A program made the translations under genes and the position numbers. Of a DNA stretch of 64,000 nt, positions 56,054 to 64,000 are shown in pieces. Within the stretch, counting starts at the first letter, position 1. Each line of letters opens with the position of its first letter. Source of the DNA: Leptodontidium sp. MPI-SDFR-AT-0119 (Eukaryota > Ascomycota > Leotiomycetes > Helotiales > Leptodontidiaceae). The stretch is taken from the NCBI GenBank assembly GCA_020726505.1, contig JAHLEZ010000030.1, forward strand, positions 62,001 through 126,000, given 5' to 3'. The notes beneath the pieces are model-generated. The model worked only from the letters and a program-made list of their open reading frames with translations. It had not been told where the DNA came from and made no database searches.

Positions 56054-57085
56054 TTTCGACAACTCCTAACGTTCACCAGCTGTTTGTAATGTGTCAATGG
56101 AGGGCTCCAGATGCTACGAAGCTGAGGACTCACTGGGTCTGCGCCCACATGTACTTTGCGGGTATGATTGCCTTAATGCCTTGCACTGGATAAGCACAGC
56201 TGAGTAGTAGCTTGGCCGAGCTATCGTAGCAGACGTCGAAGTTGCACGACGACGTTCTCGATCGTGGATAGTTGGAAAACTAGAGAAGCAGGGAGAATGC
56301 TCTCGGCCTACGCGACATCAGTACCTACACGGGCTGCAGGTGAAACGCCTTAGCTACCTTCGCTCACGCAGTTCTTCAGTGATGTTCTGGTGCGGATATC
56401 AGTCCCTGATGGTGGATGGGCTCCGTGGATACAACCCGACTCCGTCGAGACGAACCGATTCCTGTAAGGTGCGATTGGTGAAATGAAGTGGATAACGGCG
56501 CGCGGCGAAGAGAGAAATGAATTTGACGAAATAAATCGCTGGCGGAATGCTGATGGAGGAAGGAAAAGAGGTCGCACCGGCTGCCCCTCAGTATAGTTGG
56601 AATAAAGTCTATTGGCGGAGCTGGGCGGAGCTGGTCGGGTAGAACAACTGAGTCATCGTTGGCGCTCAAGAAACAGCCTTGAATGGTATCTGATTTCTTT
56701 GAAATTTGAGAGGTCGATGAGGTTCACTCCTTTGCAGGGAGAAATTGTGGTTTGCGACCTCTGCAAGTGGTGGGGTTCGATGCCCATGTGATTTGCTCAG
56801 CAATCCGATACTGACCGAACAGACCCTGTACAGTTAGGCTGCAATGCCTTTTAGATTGTCTTCGGGCTGAAAGTGCAGCCTTTGCACCAAGTTTCGGTCG
56901 CAAAAAGTTCCAGAAATTTAACTATTTGGGATTCATACATATCTTTGCGTCAAGTTAAATCCTCCGAGCACCCTCAAACAAACTAATGGTGTCCATCCTA
57001 ACGTCCACTACCATGTCGCCAAGTTTTTAGCTGGAAGAATCGGGAATGAGATGGAGCACCCGGACCGTTGCCTAGACAATAATGA
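56054..57085. other. Intergenic
   Basis: About 1 kb with no convincing gene or repeat. Short minus-strand frames (56350-56670) have no features. Confidence 0.5.
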
Positions 57086-59515
57086 GTGGTGGCCCAGCCC
57101 AAATTGATGACAGCCGCCCAATCCATACTTTCAATTCGACAACAAGCTCACATCCACGAAATGTCGTCACGACGGGACTCGGATTTTGCGCGTCTAGAGC
57201 AGTTGCTTCAGGAAGAGCGGCGAAATCGACGAGAAGCAGACGAGCGGGCAGAACAGGAGCGACGACGTGCGGAGGACGAGCGGCGAAATCGACAGGAAGC
57301 CGACGAGCGAGCAGAACAGGAGCGAAGGCACGCAGAACAGGAACGAAGACGCGCGGAGGACGAGCAGCGAGGTCGACAAGAAGCTGAGTCTCGCGCTCAG
57401 ATCGAGGGAAAGAAGACAAGACCCACCACATTCGAAGAATACATACGTGCCTGCCACACACTCCTCTCGAAACCACTTCGTATCCAGATAGACAAGAGCC
57501 TTAGCACACAGGGCTCCATCACCAGCCCCAGGAACAAGCCCTGCCCGACCCTGTTGAAACCTTGGACGGACTTTCCAGTACTGCAGCAGCAGCTTTTCGA
57601 AAGAATTTACGAATACATACCACGAGACGCAGAACTTTTCAGCTCCACCCAATACCTCACAGAGCTCGGGCAAGACCTTTGCGACCGGCCACTGGCAAGC
57701 GAAAAGGATTTGGAGGCATATGAGCGCTCAGCCGTTGAGCGACCGACAACGCACATCATCTCCCACCTTCAGCAGATAGAAGAGGCTCGCCGTGAGTTCA
57801 ACTTGGGCGGTGGCATCATTTTCGAGAACCATGCCAACACCCTCAGTGATAGCAACGAAGAGGTCCAGCAAAGTCTGCAGGATCTCCGCATTTCAAGCAA
57901 AGGACAAGCCTCAAGCTCGAATCCAAAACCGCGAAACGCCGATCAGATTTGTGTATACAAGGAGGCAGATGGCTCGCGGAGCTTGTGTATGGTTGTGGAA
58001 TACAAACCGTCTCACAAGCTGTCAGTCTTCAACCTGCGGGCTGGACTCTTGCGAGCTGACAAAGGGTCTATGAATATTCCGGAGGATGTCATCAATCGGA
58101 TTACAATACCGACCGATCCAGAGGACAAGTTTGTGTACCACTCTGAGTGGCTGACGGCAGCAGCTCTGACGCAAACGTATGCATATATGATTGAGAACGG
58201 CCTCGAGTACAGCAAATTGGCTACAGGAGAAGCCGATGTTTTCCTTCACCTCAAGGAAGATGAGCCACATACGCTTTATTATCACCTCGCTGAACCCAAC
58301 ATCGAAGCAGAAGCACAAAGCGAAGTCGATATCTTACTGTGTCGCACCGCAGTAGGCCAGACCTCAACCTTCTGCTTAATGGCACTAGACTCGAAGCCTC
58401 GCAACCAACAATGGCGAAACCACGCGCTAGACACTGCCTACAGGGTTGTGATCGATCACGAAGCAATCTTACGACAGATACCTGCTGAAGAGAAGACCTT
58501 GACTCCTCCTCCCTCGGTATTTCATGCGCGAATCCGTCCTTTCAAGCGGTCGCCTTTCATGTTGAGACCCAGGAAGTCACGGAAGGCAAGAAATAGTTGT
58601 GGCTCAGCAGATATAATTGTGCACGAAGACCCACAGAGTCCGTCTGGCTCATCGGATGAGACCTCGGACGTTGAAACGCCAAGCAAGCCAAGGGCTGGTA
58701 TGCGCCAGTCTGGTACCAGACAGATCCGATCATCACCAGCGGCTGAAGAGAGCGATGTGCGCCACCGACAATACTGCACACAAGCCTGCTTATTAGGGCT
58801 TGTACGAAAAGGTCCCCTGGACGATGCTTGTCCAAATGTCAACGCACATCGTGCTCATGCGTCCGGCAACCACCATGCTTTGGGGCGGAAGTCCGTTGCG
58901 AAACTTATGTTGCGTCAACTCGCGGAAGACCCTGATAATGGATGTGAGCCACTCGGAAAGCAAGGCGCCCGTGGTGCTCTATTCAGATTGACTTTGGAAT
59001 CGTATGGATATACTTTCGTTGCCAAAGGGACCGTGACGGCGTTCAAAGCAAAGTTGAAGCACGAAGGTTTGGTTTACCGACACTTAGACGAAGTTCAAGG
59101 AGAGCTTATACCAGTCTACCTTGGGAACATCTCTCTCGTCCGTCCTTACTTTCTTGACGTTGGGGTTAGAATAGTTCACATGCTGCTCATGTCATGGGCA
59201 GGTGAGCAGGCACGCAAGGATTTGGTGCAAGCCATGGGACGGGATTTGGCTGCGGAAACGAGCGGGGCAGTTACGAAGTTGCTGGGTTGCGGAGTAGAGC
59301 ATCGTGATATACGGCCACCGAACGTGCTATGGAATCCCGAGATCAGAAATGTGGTGCTGGTAGATTTCGAGCGTTCAGAGATTTTGAAGCGAGTGCCAGT
59401 CCTTCAAGAGACTTCGCCCAACCGGAAGCGGAAGCACCTCCACTTCGACCCTCATGCATCCTGTCGAAGGCTTTCTGACGAAGTTTTGATCAATCCCAGC
59501 AAGTGCTTCGATTGA
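57086..59515 (+). CDS. PD-(D/E)XK-like nuclease fused to kinase-like domain
   Basis: Single exon, 809 residues (a later Met at 57161, MSSRRDSDFARLEQL, may be the real start). Residues about 30-105 are an Arg/Glu-rich coiled coil with repeated RREADERAEQERRRAED units. Around residues 290-460 lies a restriction-endonuclease-like region with CMVVEYKPSHKLS (E-x-K), LTAAALTQTYAYMIENGLEY and VFLHLKEDEPHTLYYHLAEP. A Ser/Pro linker (480-590) follows. Residues about 615-790 have a kinase-like fold: LGKQGARGALFRLTLESYGY, GVEHRDIRPPNVLWNPE (HRD...N) and VVLVDFERSE in place of DFG. This architecture is expanded in ascomycetes and recalls the REase-plus-kinase arrangement described for Crinkler-type proteins. 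Substrate and role unknown. Confidence 0.75.
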   Translation: MVAQPKLMTAAQSILSIRQQAHIHEMSSRRDSDFARLEQLLQEERRNRREADERAEQERRRAEDERRNRQEADERAEQERRHAEQERRRAEDEQRGRQEAESRAQIEGKKTRPTTFEEYIRACHTLLSKPLRIQIDKSLSTQGSITSPRNKPCPTLLKPWTDFPVLQQQLFERIYEYIPRDAELFSSTQYLTELGQDLCDRPLASEKDLEAYERSAVERPTTHIISHLQQIEEARREFNLGGGIIFENHANTLSDSNEEVQQSLQDLRISSKGQASSSNPKPRNADQICVYKEADGSRSLCMVVEYKPSHKLSVFNLRAGLLRADKGSMNIPEDVINRITIPTDPEDKFVYHSEWLTAAALTQTYAYMIENGLEYSKLATGEADVFLHLKEDEPHTLYYHLAEPNIEAEAQSEVDILLCRTAVGQTSTFCLMALDSKPRNQQWRNHALDTAYRVVIDHEAILRQIPAEEKTLTPPPSVFHARIRPFKRSPFMLRPRKSRKARNSCGSADIIVHEDPQSPSGSSDETSDVETPSKPRAGMRQSGTRQIRSSPAAEESDVRHRQYCTQACLLGLVRKGPLDDACPNVNAHRAHASGNHHALGRKSVAKLMLRQLAEDPDNGCEPLGKQGARGALFRLTLESYGYTFVAKGTVTAFKAKLKHEGLVYRHLDEVQGELIPVYLGNISLVRPYFLDVGVRIVHMLLMSWAGEQARKDLVQAMGRDLAAETSGAVTKLLGCGVEHRDIRPPNVLWNPEIRNVVLVDFERSEILKRVPVLQETSPNRKRKHLHFDPHASCRRLSDEVLINPSKCFD

Positions 59516-59689
59516 AGCGATCCCACATGTTTAGGTAGTCTACAGCAGTTCAACTCATTATTGGCCCACGATAATGATCACTTTTGCTCACTTTTCTACG
59601 GTCTTCCTGCAATAATGTGATGTGCACCCATGGTAAAGGGGACTCTACGCCCCGCTGATATCCGTGCTTACCGTGCGCCCCTGTGCACG

Positions 59690-60542
59690 CTACTTGTCCA
59701 GCGTTACCATTTCCGACTTGATAGCCCACAGCACCTCCTCGGCTGTTTTGTATTGGTGGTCCCAGCATCCCTTGATCACCTTCCCACCTCTCAACATGGA
59801 CACGTCTGGGAATATCCCCGCTGCAAACATCTCGTTCACGTGGGTCTCATAGGCATTTTTGTCCTCAACAGTCACCGGGGGCGGGCCTTCCCTATATGGC
59901 CAGTGTCCTGTGAGAGTGGTGTAGACGATGGACCCAAGACTGAAGATATCAGTGGCAGGCGTGGACTCCCACGGCATTCGGGGGTCAAAAAAAGGCTCGT
60001 CGGGCAGGTGGTGGACATTGAATCCCAGCTCGTCACATCTCGATCCACCAAAGTCGCAGAGCCAAAGGTCCAGCGATGACTCACCCATGGCATGCACCAG
60101 GTAGTTTTCGGGTCGCAGGTCCGAGTGTATCACGCCCTGCCTGTGCACATATGCAACGGCTTCGACCGCTTGCACGGACCATTTCCAACGCAGAGAATTG
60201 TTAATTGCTGCGTTGTTGAGATCAATATATGCCTGCATATTTCCATGGCTTGCTTCGGTAAGCAGAATGCCCCTAGAAGGGGCATGAGCTCCCAGATATC
60301 TGTTAACAACGCTTAGCTTTGCGGCCATGTGAGATTGGAGGGTGCACAAACGGAACGATCCTGGGATGTCTACCCAGTTTTTCCAGAATCCGTCGTTCAA
60401 AAGAGATGGCTTCCTCCATTTCTTCCTCCAGTTTCTTGCGGTTGGGGTTTCCCGCCCAAACCTTCATAGGCGACTTGACGATAATGCCGGAGTCAAAGCG
60501 AGAGAAGTCCGAGGTAGAACCGCGGTACGTTAAAGACTCCAT
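59690..60542 (-). CDS. Compact protein kinase-like protein with HSD motif
   Basis: Exons 60542..60352 and 60299..59690, 52-nt intron; 266 residues. Visible kinase landmarks: IIVKSPMKVWAG (VxK strand), EEAISFERRILEKLGRHPRI (helix C Glu), GVIHSDLRPENYLV (catalytic loop with Ser instead of Arg in HRD), LWLCDFGGSR (DFG), STPATDIFSLGSIVYTTLTG. Asp, Asn and DFG are present, so catalysis is possible, but the glycine loop is poor. The upstream frame remains open without ATG to about 60755 and contains ADWIKVRWWLEN, which also occurs at the right window edge. It is convergent with the nuclease/kinase gene, 174 bp away. Confidence 0.75.
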
Positions 60543-61899
60543 TCTATGGTGTACAAGTGCGCGATCTCTGAGGACGGGATGGTAGGTGGATGGTATTGAA
60601 GAAGAGAGCTTTCGAGGTATAAATGCTAGATTGGCGGGAGGCCGTGCTGCTTTTGATGGAGTTGGGTGGTTGGCTAAGCGAGGCGAATTCTCCAGCCACC
60701 AACGCACCTTGATCCAGTCGGCTGAGTACAGTATATCACAAAACGGCCCATGCAACAGTGCCCATTAAAACGGTGTGGAGTTATCGCCCGTGGTCGCTTG
60801 ATCACGCTATTGAAGTGGAAGGCACAAGGAAGTCACGAGAGCCTAGACATTTAGATTACGATTGGCATCGGCATAACTATGTAAGGGAGTGTGACTACTA
60901 GCTAGCCGAAAACTCAACCAATTTCCAACAAGTGAACGTGGTAGCTTCTTTGGTTGCTCAATCCTATCAATCCACCTAGAATGCGGGATCTCTCTCTGCA
61001 ACTATTAACATTAAATACCGTTCTTGGCGAAGTTGCTTACAGGCCATAGCACTAACCTTAGGGGTTCCGGCAACCAAACTTTCCGCATTTGCCTGCGACC
61101 CGTTTAGAGCCCAAAGTAATGATTTTGACTGTATGGCCTGGTTGGGTCATATCGGCGCAATGTTCGAATTTAACTTCCTCGTCTTCGGAATCGCCACACG
61201 ACCATATTTTCTTAGACACTGTCTTTTGACACATCTTAGGAAAGGGAAGTTAACAAGGATTCTCGCATTCTAACCTGCCGAAAAGGGAAATGAGACGTAC
61301 TCTGAGTTCTCTTTCTATTGATGGCGCAAGTGTAATTTTGATCTTTCTTCGAGAGTAGTGATCGAAGGTTGCTACATGGAAGCTTACTTTCACACAGCAC
61401 TCTCCTTTATATGACAAAGATGTGAGTCATTTCAGACTATCATGCGACGCAGCGGCACGCCAATTCCGCGAGGGCTAGAACAGCATCAAGCGCTCTGGTG
61501 TCTCACAGCAAGCCTGCCTGCACAGCGCCAAGCAGCAATGGAAGTTTACAGGAACGATGGATGTTCGCAGGAACGATGGAAGGTCGCTCTCGTTCGCCAC
61601 TCAGAGCGACGAATGTGATCGATCATTCGGAAGTCAGCCATCACAGCGCATTCTGCCACTAATGAATCCCTGTTCTCCAGAATTCACGCCACTGATTTGT
61701 CTCTGTGTCTTCTCATGCGCACACGAGTACGTGCATTGCTTTCAGTAGTCCTTTTGCTCTCCCGCTGTGGGGGCGGGCCGATAAGGCCTAGCGTAAACGG
61801 TGTTGTGCATTGGTAGCGCCACGAACTAAAAGCGCACAGTGCACATAATTAATTGGTTTAATTCATTAGCAGATACGACGTGGAGCGATTCGGAACGTA
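60543..61899. other. Intergenic
   Basis: Upstream region of the compact kinase. It includes a repeat of CTGCGAACTTCC-like units around 61530-61590 (GGAAGTTTACAGGAACGATG, ATGTTCGCAGGAACGATGGA). No gene recognised. Confidence 0.5.
60685..60721 (-). repeat. 37-bp sequence repeated at the right window edge
   Basis: GATTCTCCAGCCAATAACGC-type sequence at 63965..64000 matches 60685..60721 over 36 bases with two or three differences. On the minus strand both code DWIKVR[WY]WLEN. The second copy is cut by the window edge, so a second gene of the same type may start there. Confidence 0.7.
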
Positions 61900-61904
61900 T
61901 CAAT

Positions 61905-61965
61905 CCTGCGAAGTTCCAGCGTTCCTGCGAAGTTCCAGCGTTCCTGCGAACTTCCATCGTTCTTG
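61905..61965. repeat. 21-bp tandem repeat, same core as at 53840
   Basis: Three units of GTTCCTGCGAAGTTCCAGC ending in TGCGAACTTCCATCGTTCTT. It shares CTGCGAACTTCC with the array upstream of 54089 and lies about 370 bp upstream of the gene at 62320. Confidence 0.8.
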
Positions 61966-62319
61966 TGGAGATGAGCATGAGCGGGACAATTCTGTCCACT
62001 GTTGCTCCTTCTCCTGGCGCCATGTGGATACCGGGGAACGATTCCACTGAGCTGGAGGACTGTTCATGCTCTCGTTTTTGGACCATATGTAGACTTCCGA
62101 AAGCAAACCAAATATGCCGAATTAGCGAATTGAAGTATCCGCGATCTATATAAGGGAAACGTGTTCCTACTCTTTTTTCTTTCTTTGAAAACTATCAAGT
62201 CATCGAAAGAAGAGCACTTGTGTAGATTATTGAACTGTCATTCTTCCTGAAGTAAGTGCATTCAGATTCTGCGATCTAGTTGAGACATTAACCAGTATAC
62301 AGATTCTCTTCGACCAGCA

Positions 62320-62853
62320 TTGCCCATCCTTCGATCACCACGCCTTACAATGAGCAAGACAAGCCACAAACACAGCCATAGTCGTAGCGGAAAGGATCAG
62401 AAAAAGAAAAGCAAGGAAACCGAATTATTCAACCAGACCTTGAGCATTATTGTGTATAGAGGAGATCCAGTCGATGCTCAGTCGACACGGCACACTGCAT
62501 TTTTCATCGAGTACGCGGATGGCAGCAACGTGATCACCCACGTTACTGGAGCGCATGGATTCTTCGAGCATGCTGAGAATTGGAATACACAGCCGACTGA
62601 AAGTCGTAGTTTCGAGCGGCTTATCCCGATCGTCACGATACAATCGCCGGAAACAAGGGATTTGACTGTGCGAAACATACTCCATGGGGTTCCTGTCAAC
62701 AATGAGGAGCGAAGCTGGAACTGTCAGAGTTGGATTGGAGACGGCCTGGCGGCACTGTCAGGAATGATATCAGCTGACTATATCGCCAATGCCGCAGATC
62801 AAATGGCGACTGTTCTACTGGAGGCTCCTGATGAGGATACATTGGAGGCATAG
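62320..62853 (+). CDS. Conserved-looking protein, possible papain-fold
   Basis: Single exon, 177 residues; the second Met (62350, MSKTSHKHSHSRSGKDQKKK) may be the real start. After a basic, His/Lys/Ser-rich leader comes LSIIVYRGDPVD, then RHTAFFIEYADGSNVITHVT, FERLIPIVTI, and RSWNCQSWIGDGLAAL. The order His (in RHTAFF) before Cys (in NCQSW), each next to hydrophobic strand or helix residues, is what is seen in circularly permuted papain-fold enzymes such as the LRAT/NlpC group. That assignment is inference; catalytic activity is not shown. Confidence 0.65.
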   Translation: MPILRSPRLTMSKTSHKHSHSRSGKDQKKKSKETELFNQTLSIIVYRGDPVDAQSTRHTAFFIEYADGSNVITHVTGAHGFFEHAENWNTQPTESRSFERLIPIVTIQSPETRDLTVRNILHGVPVNNEERSWNCQSWIGDGLAALSGMISADYIANAADQMATVLLEAPDEDTLEA

Positions 62854-62873
62854 AGCCATTGAGAAGCAGCAGT

Positions 62874-63820
62874 TCAGTGACGAAGAAGTGAGCCGAGGTA
62901 GCGGTCGTTGATGTACTCAGTCTCGTAGCATATTGGAAATATAAGCTCCACATAGTTGTACCAGTCGATTCGGTGATCTGCAGCATTGAAGGATTTGACG
63001 AATTCCCAATATTCTGGATACCATCCGGAGTATTCCCAGTCCAGGATCCCAGTGATTTTGCCGTCCGCGACCATAATATTCCGAGGTGCAAAATCGCCGT
63101 GGGTAAAAGTTATCTCGTGATCTGTTCGCAACGACCGTGATGCGATGTCACGGAGTATCGTAGCAGTCGAAGAAAATGTATCAGACAACAGGAACTGATT
63201 GAAAGCAGCCTCTGTTTCGAAGGGGCCCCCACGAATGTCGAATTTCCGCCCATCAATTGCTTCGCCATGGTTGATTGAGCCAATGTATTGTCCTTTGAGG
63301 CCGCGCAGTTCTGAAAGTATTCTCCTCAGCTCTTCTGCGAGGCCTAACTTCTCGTCTTGTGGCAACCCCTTCCAAACTTTGTCCAATCTCTCTCCTCTAA
63401 TATATTCCATTGTCATGCTCCGGTCAGTTGCGCTGTGGTCCGAGTACACGTGAGGAACAGGAATATCAGTATGCTTCTTGATGAAAATCATGGTCTCTGC
63501 CTCCGAAGGTCGCAGATCTGGACCACTTTTGACAACTCGGTTGCCATAACGGACAATCTTGCGCTTGAAGGAAGAGTGCAGCACAACTCCTACAAAATGA
63601 TGAGCCAAATGAGCGCAGGTAAGCACGAGAGGTTAGCATTACCGTTTGCATCTTCCACCTCGTCTTCCATCCCGAGCTTACGGAACGTCTCGAAAGTGAG
63701 TTCCTTGGAAACCCCGATGAGGAAGAGTCTCTGAAACAGTGCGACAAAATTGGCGACGTTATATATGACAAGATATCGATTGAATGCGATGAATCGTGAC
63801 GGGTAGACGTGCGAACCCAG
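62874..63820 (-). CDS. APH-type phosphotransferase, start unresolved
   Basis: Clear exons 63820?..63643 and 63589..62874 with a 53-nt intron. The upstream exon reads SRFIAFNRYLVIYNVANFVA, RLFLIGVSKELTFETFRKLG and the next HSSFKRKIVRYGNRVVKSGP. The aminoglycoside-phosphotransferase core follows: FTHGDFAPRNIMV (H-G-D-x-x-x-x-N), ITGILDWEYSGWYPEYWEF (D-W-E), PHVYSDHSATDRSMTMEYIR. These ATP-dependent kinases act on small molecules in fungi, substrate unknown. No acceptable ATG was found; a further 5' exon beyond 63822 is likely. It is convergent with the preceding gene with only 20 bp between stops. Confidence 0.75.
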
Positions 63821-63829
63821 CTGGTAAGG

Positions 63830-64000
63830 ATTTCGCTAGGACGCTTTGGTAAGCATACCACTAACTGTATTAGGCTATTATGGCGGAGCAAGCGAATCGC
63901 CCAGAACTGACAGACCCAAAGCTATCCGACTTTATCCGCCATCCCTCCGATTAATTGTGGGACCGATTCTCCAGCCAATAACGCACCTTGATCCAGTCGG
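63830..64000. other. Right edge, possible 5' exon and repeat
   Basis: Should contain the first exon of the APH-type gene and, at the edge, the repeat shared with 60685. No model could be closed. Confidence 0.3.

Noticed and set aside
1..64000. tRNA, rRNA or telomere repeats
   Set aside because: No cloverleaf-like sequence with a GGTTCGA box in proper context, no rRNA segment and no TTAGGG tract was recognised; a covariance-model search would be the real test.

Overview
The window is nuclear DNA of a filamentous ascomycete (Pezizomycotina). Nearly every gene carries GT-AG introns of 43-71 nt with a CTAAC/CTGAC-like branch site. The families are typical of that group: a GH18 chitinase with a signal peptide, an NB-ARC/TPR protein, a patatin-like lipase, a DUF7025-type AAA ATPase, a 2EXR protein, a nuclease/kinase fusion and an APH-type kinase. 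I cannot name the species. Few housekeeping genes, many orphan or broken genes and large repeat tracts point to an accessory, fast-evolving region.

Layout: 0-6.3 kb holds the 3' part of an NB-ARC/TPR gene facing a large RING-patatin gene. 7.2-11.9 kb is a satellite whose units carry an interrupted palindrome, with a 331-bp MITE-like insertion. 12.3-20.5 kb holds a chitinase, a possible MADS-like gene and a group of small coiled-coil genes. 20.7-21.9 kb is a second satellite block in the opposite orientation. 22-35 kb holds two orphan proteins that appear to share a domain, a J-domain protein, a small secreted protein, a 2EXR protein and degenerate satellite. 35.3-37.9 kb holds a sirtuin and a seven-exon coiled-coil gene. 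38.6-43 kb is gene-free and contains two diverged direct repeats, one of which carries a 98-bp inverted segment relative to the other. 43.8-56 kb holds orphan genes, a broken F-box-like gene, a GT2 polysaccharide synthase, an AAA ATPase interrupted by one TGA codon, and a mini-gene derived from its 5' end. 57-64 kb holds the nuclease/kinase fusion, a compact kinase, a possible papain-fold protein and an APH-type kinase.

Exon-intron models were built by hand. I kept those in which splice signals, frame and total length divisible by three agreed. Family names come from recognised motifs; no database was searched. The NB-ARC/TPR and patatin neighbours, the nuclease/kinase fusion, the chitinase and the AAA ATPase fit a region concerned with recognition, conflict or defence, but that is inference from families and neighbourhood only.
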